NCBI GenBank assembly: GCA_009760855.2
Contig: WPIO01000021.1
Coordinates: 1,791,001-1,855,000 of the forward strand
Source of the DNA: Cristatella mucedo
Lineage: Eukaryota; Bryozoa; Phylactolaemata; Cristatellidae
Direction: 5' to 3'
Length of the DNA stretch: 64,000 nt
Shown: positions 63,720-64,000 of the stretch, piece after piece
Position numbering within the stretch: position 1 is the stretch's first letter
Layout of the letters: each line of letters starts with the position of its first letter
Program-made: the position numbers and the translations under genes
The notes under the pieces: generated by a model
Told to the model about the DNA's origin: nothing
Databases searched by the model: none
The model's input: the letters and a program-made list of their open reading frames with translations, nothing else

Positions 63720-63830
63720 CATTCACATAATAACAATAATCGCAATAACGATCTCTTTTGTATGGCTCCAAAGAGAACTATCTTTATCCAGATGCCAAAA
63801 CCTTTCTGTAGGTGAAGCGATAATCAAAAG
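63720..63830 (-). repeat. L-A LINE tail, degraded
   Basis: ATAATAACAATAATCGCAAT, then TATGGCTCCAAAGAGAACTA TC parallels the reversed tail and hairpin. No body is recognised up to the window edge. Confidence 0.5.
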
Positions 63831-64000
63831 CAAACTCACTTGCATAGGCAAAATTAGTATGAGCAGAGTAGGTAATGGCCACAGGTGGATATGCCTGCTG
63901 TGCGCAGATCTTCTGTTAAAGGCAGAGCCAGGACCACTTCTGGCTGTGTAGGTAAGTGCAATGCATAAGCTCACCAAATTTGGGAGTGATCATGTGTCAG

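Overview
This is eukaryotic, animal-type genomic DNA. Its two recognisable genes are split by introns of up to 10 kb. There are long dinucleotide microsatellites, CR1/L2-like LINE fragments, tRNA-headed SINEs, hAT and pogo DNA transposon relics, and CpG-rich blocks near gene starts. Nothing looks bacterial and there are no operons. The species cannot be named from the sequence. A lophotrochozoan or other non-vertebrate animal fits best, but that is inference from repeat content.

Gene 1 (plus strand, coding exons 7028-30148) is a GNAT N-acetyltransferase closest to NAA50/San. Six exons join in frame (7028-7248, 8342-8449, 14630-14769, 14887-15109, 20092-20160, 30007-30148) to give 300 residues. 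About 110 residues precede a GNAT core that keeps RRRGIGT, the equivalents of the catalytic Tyr and His, and the YYKK C-terminal signature. One intron appears to be of the GC-AG type. A poly(A) signal lies at 30338-30343.

Gene 2 (minus strand, coding 47539 down to 33014) is an SLC16/MCT-type transporter. Six exons (47539-47272, 44549-44406, 37328-35796, 34026-33757, 33538-33413, 33258-33014) join to 861 residues. It has a very large, Gln/Ser/Ala-rich loop of about 420 residues between TM6 and TM7. All five introns are in phase 1. The two genes converge tail to tail with about 2.9 kb between their stop codons.

The rest is introns and intergenic DNA built largely from repeats. There are at least 14 pieces of one CR1/L2-like LINE (here L-A), whose 3' end is a short hairpin plus an (ATT)n-like tail. 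A second LINE (L-B) ends in (ACATT)n. SINE-A and SINE-B both have tRNA-like heads, and SINE-B carries an L-A-like 3' tail. There is a hAT relic interrupted by a SINE, and a pogo-like relic interrupted by an L-A copy.

The most striking item is a 187-bp SPIN-like hAT MITE (38296-38482) with a perfect 8-bp target duplication. It sits inside an L-A copy, within the large MCT intron. SPIN elements are known for horizontal transfer among animals, so this copy is the best candidate for follow-up.
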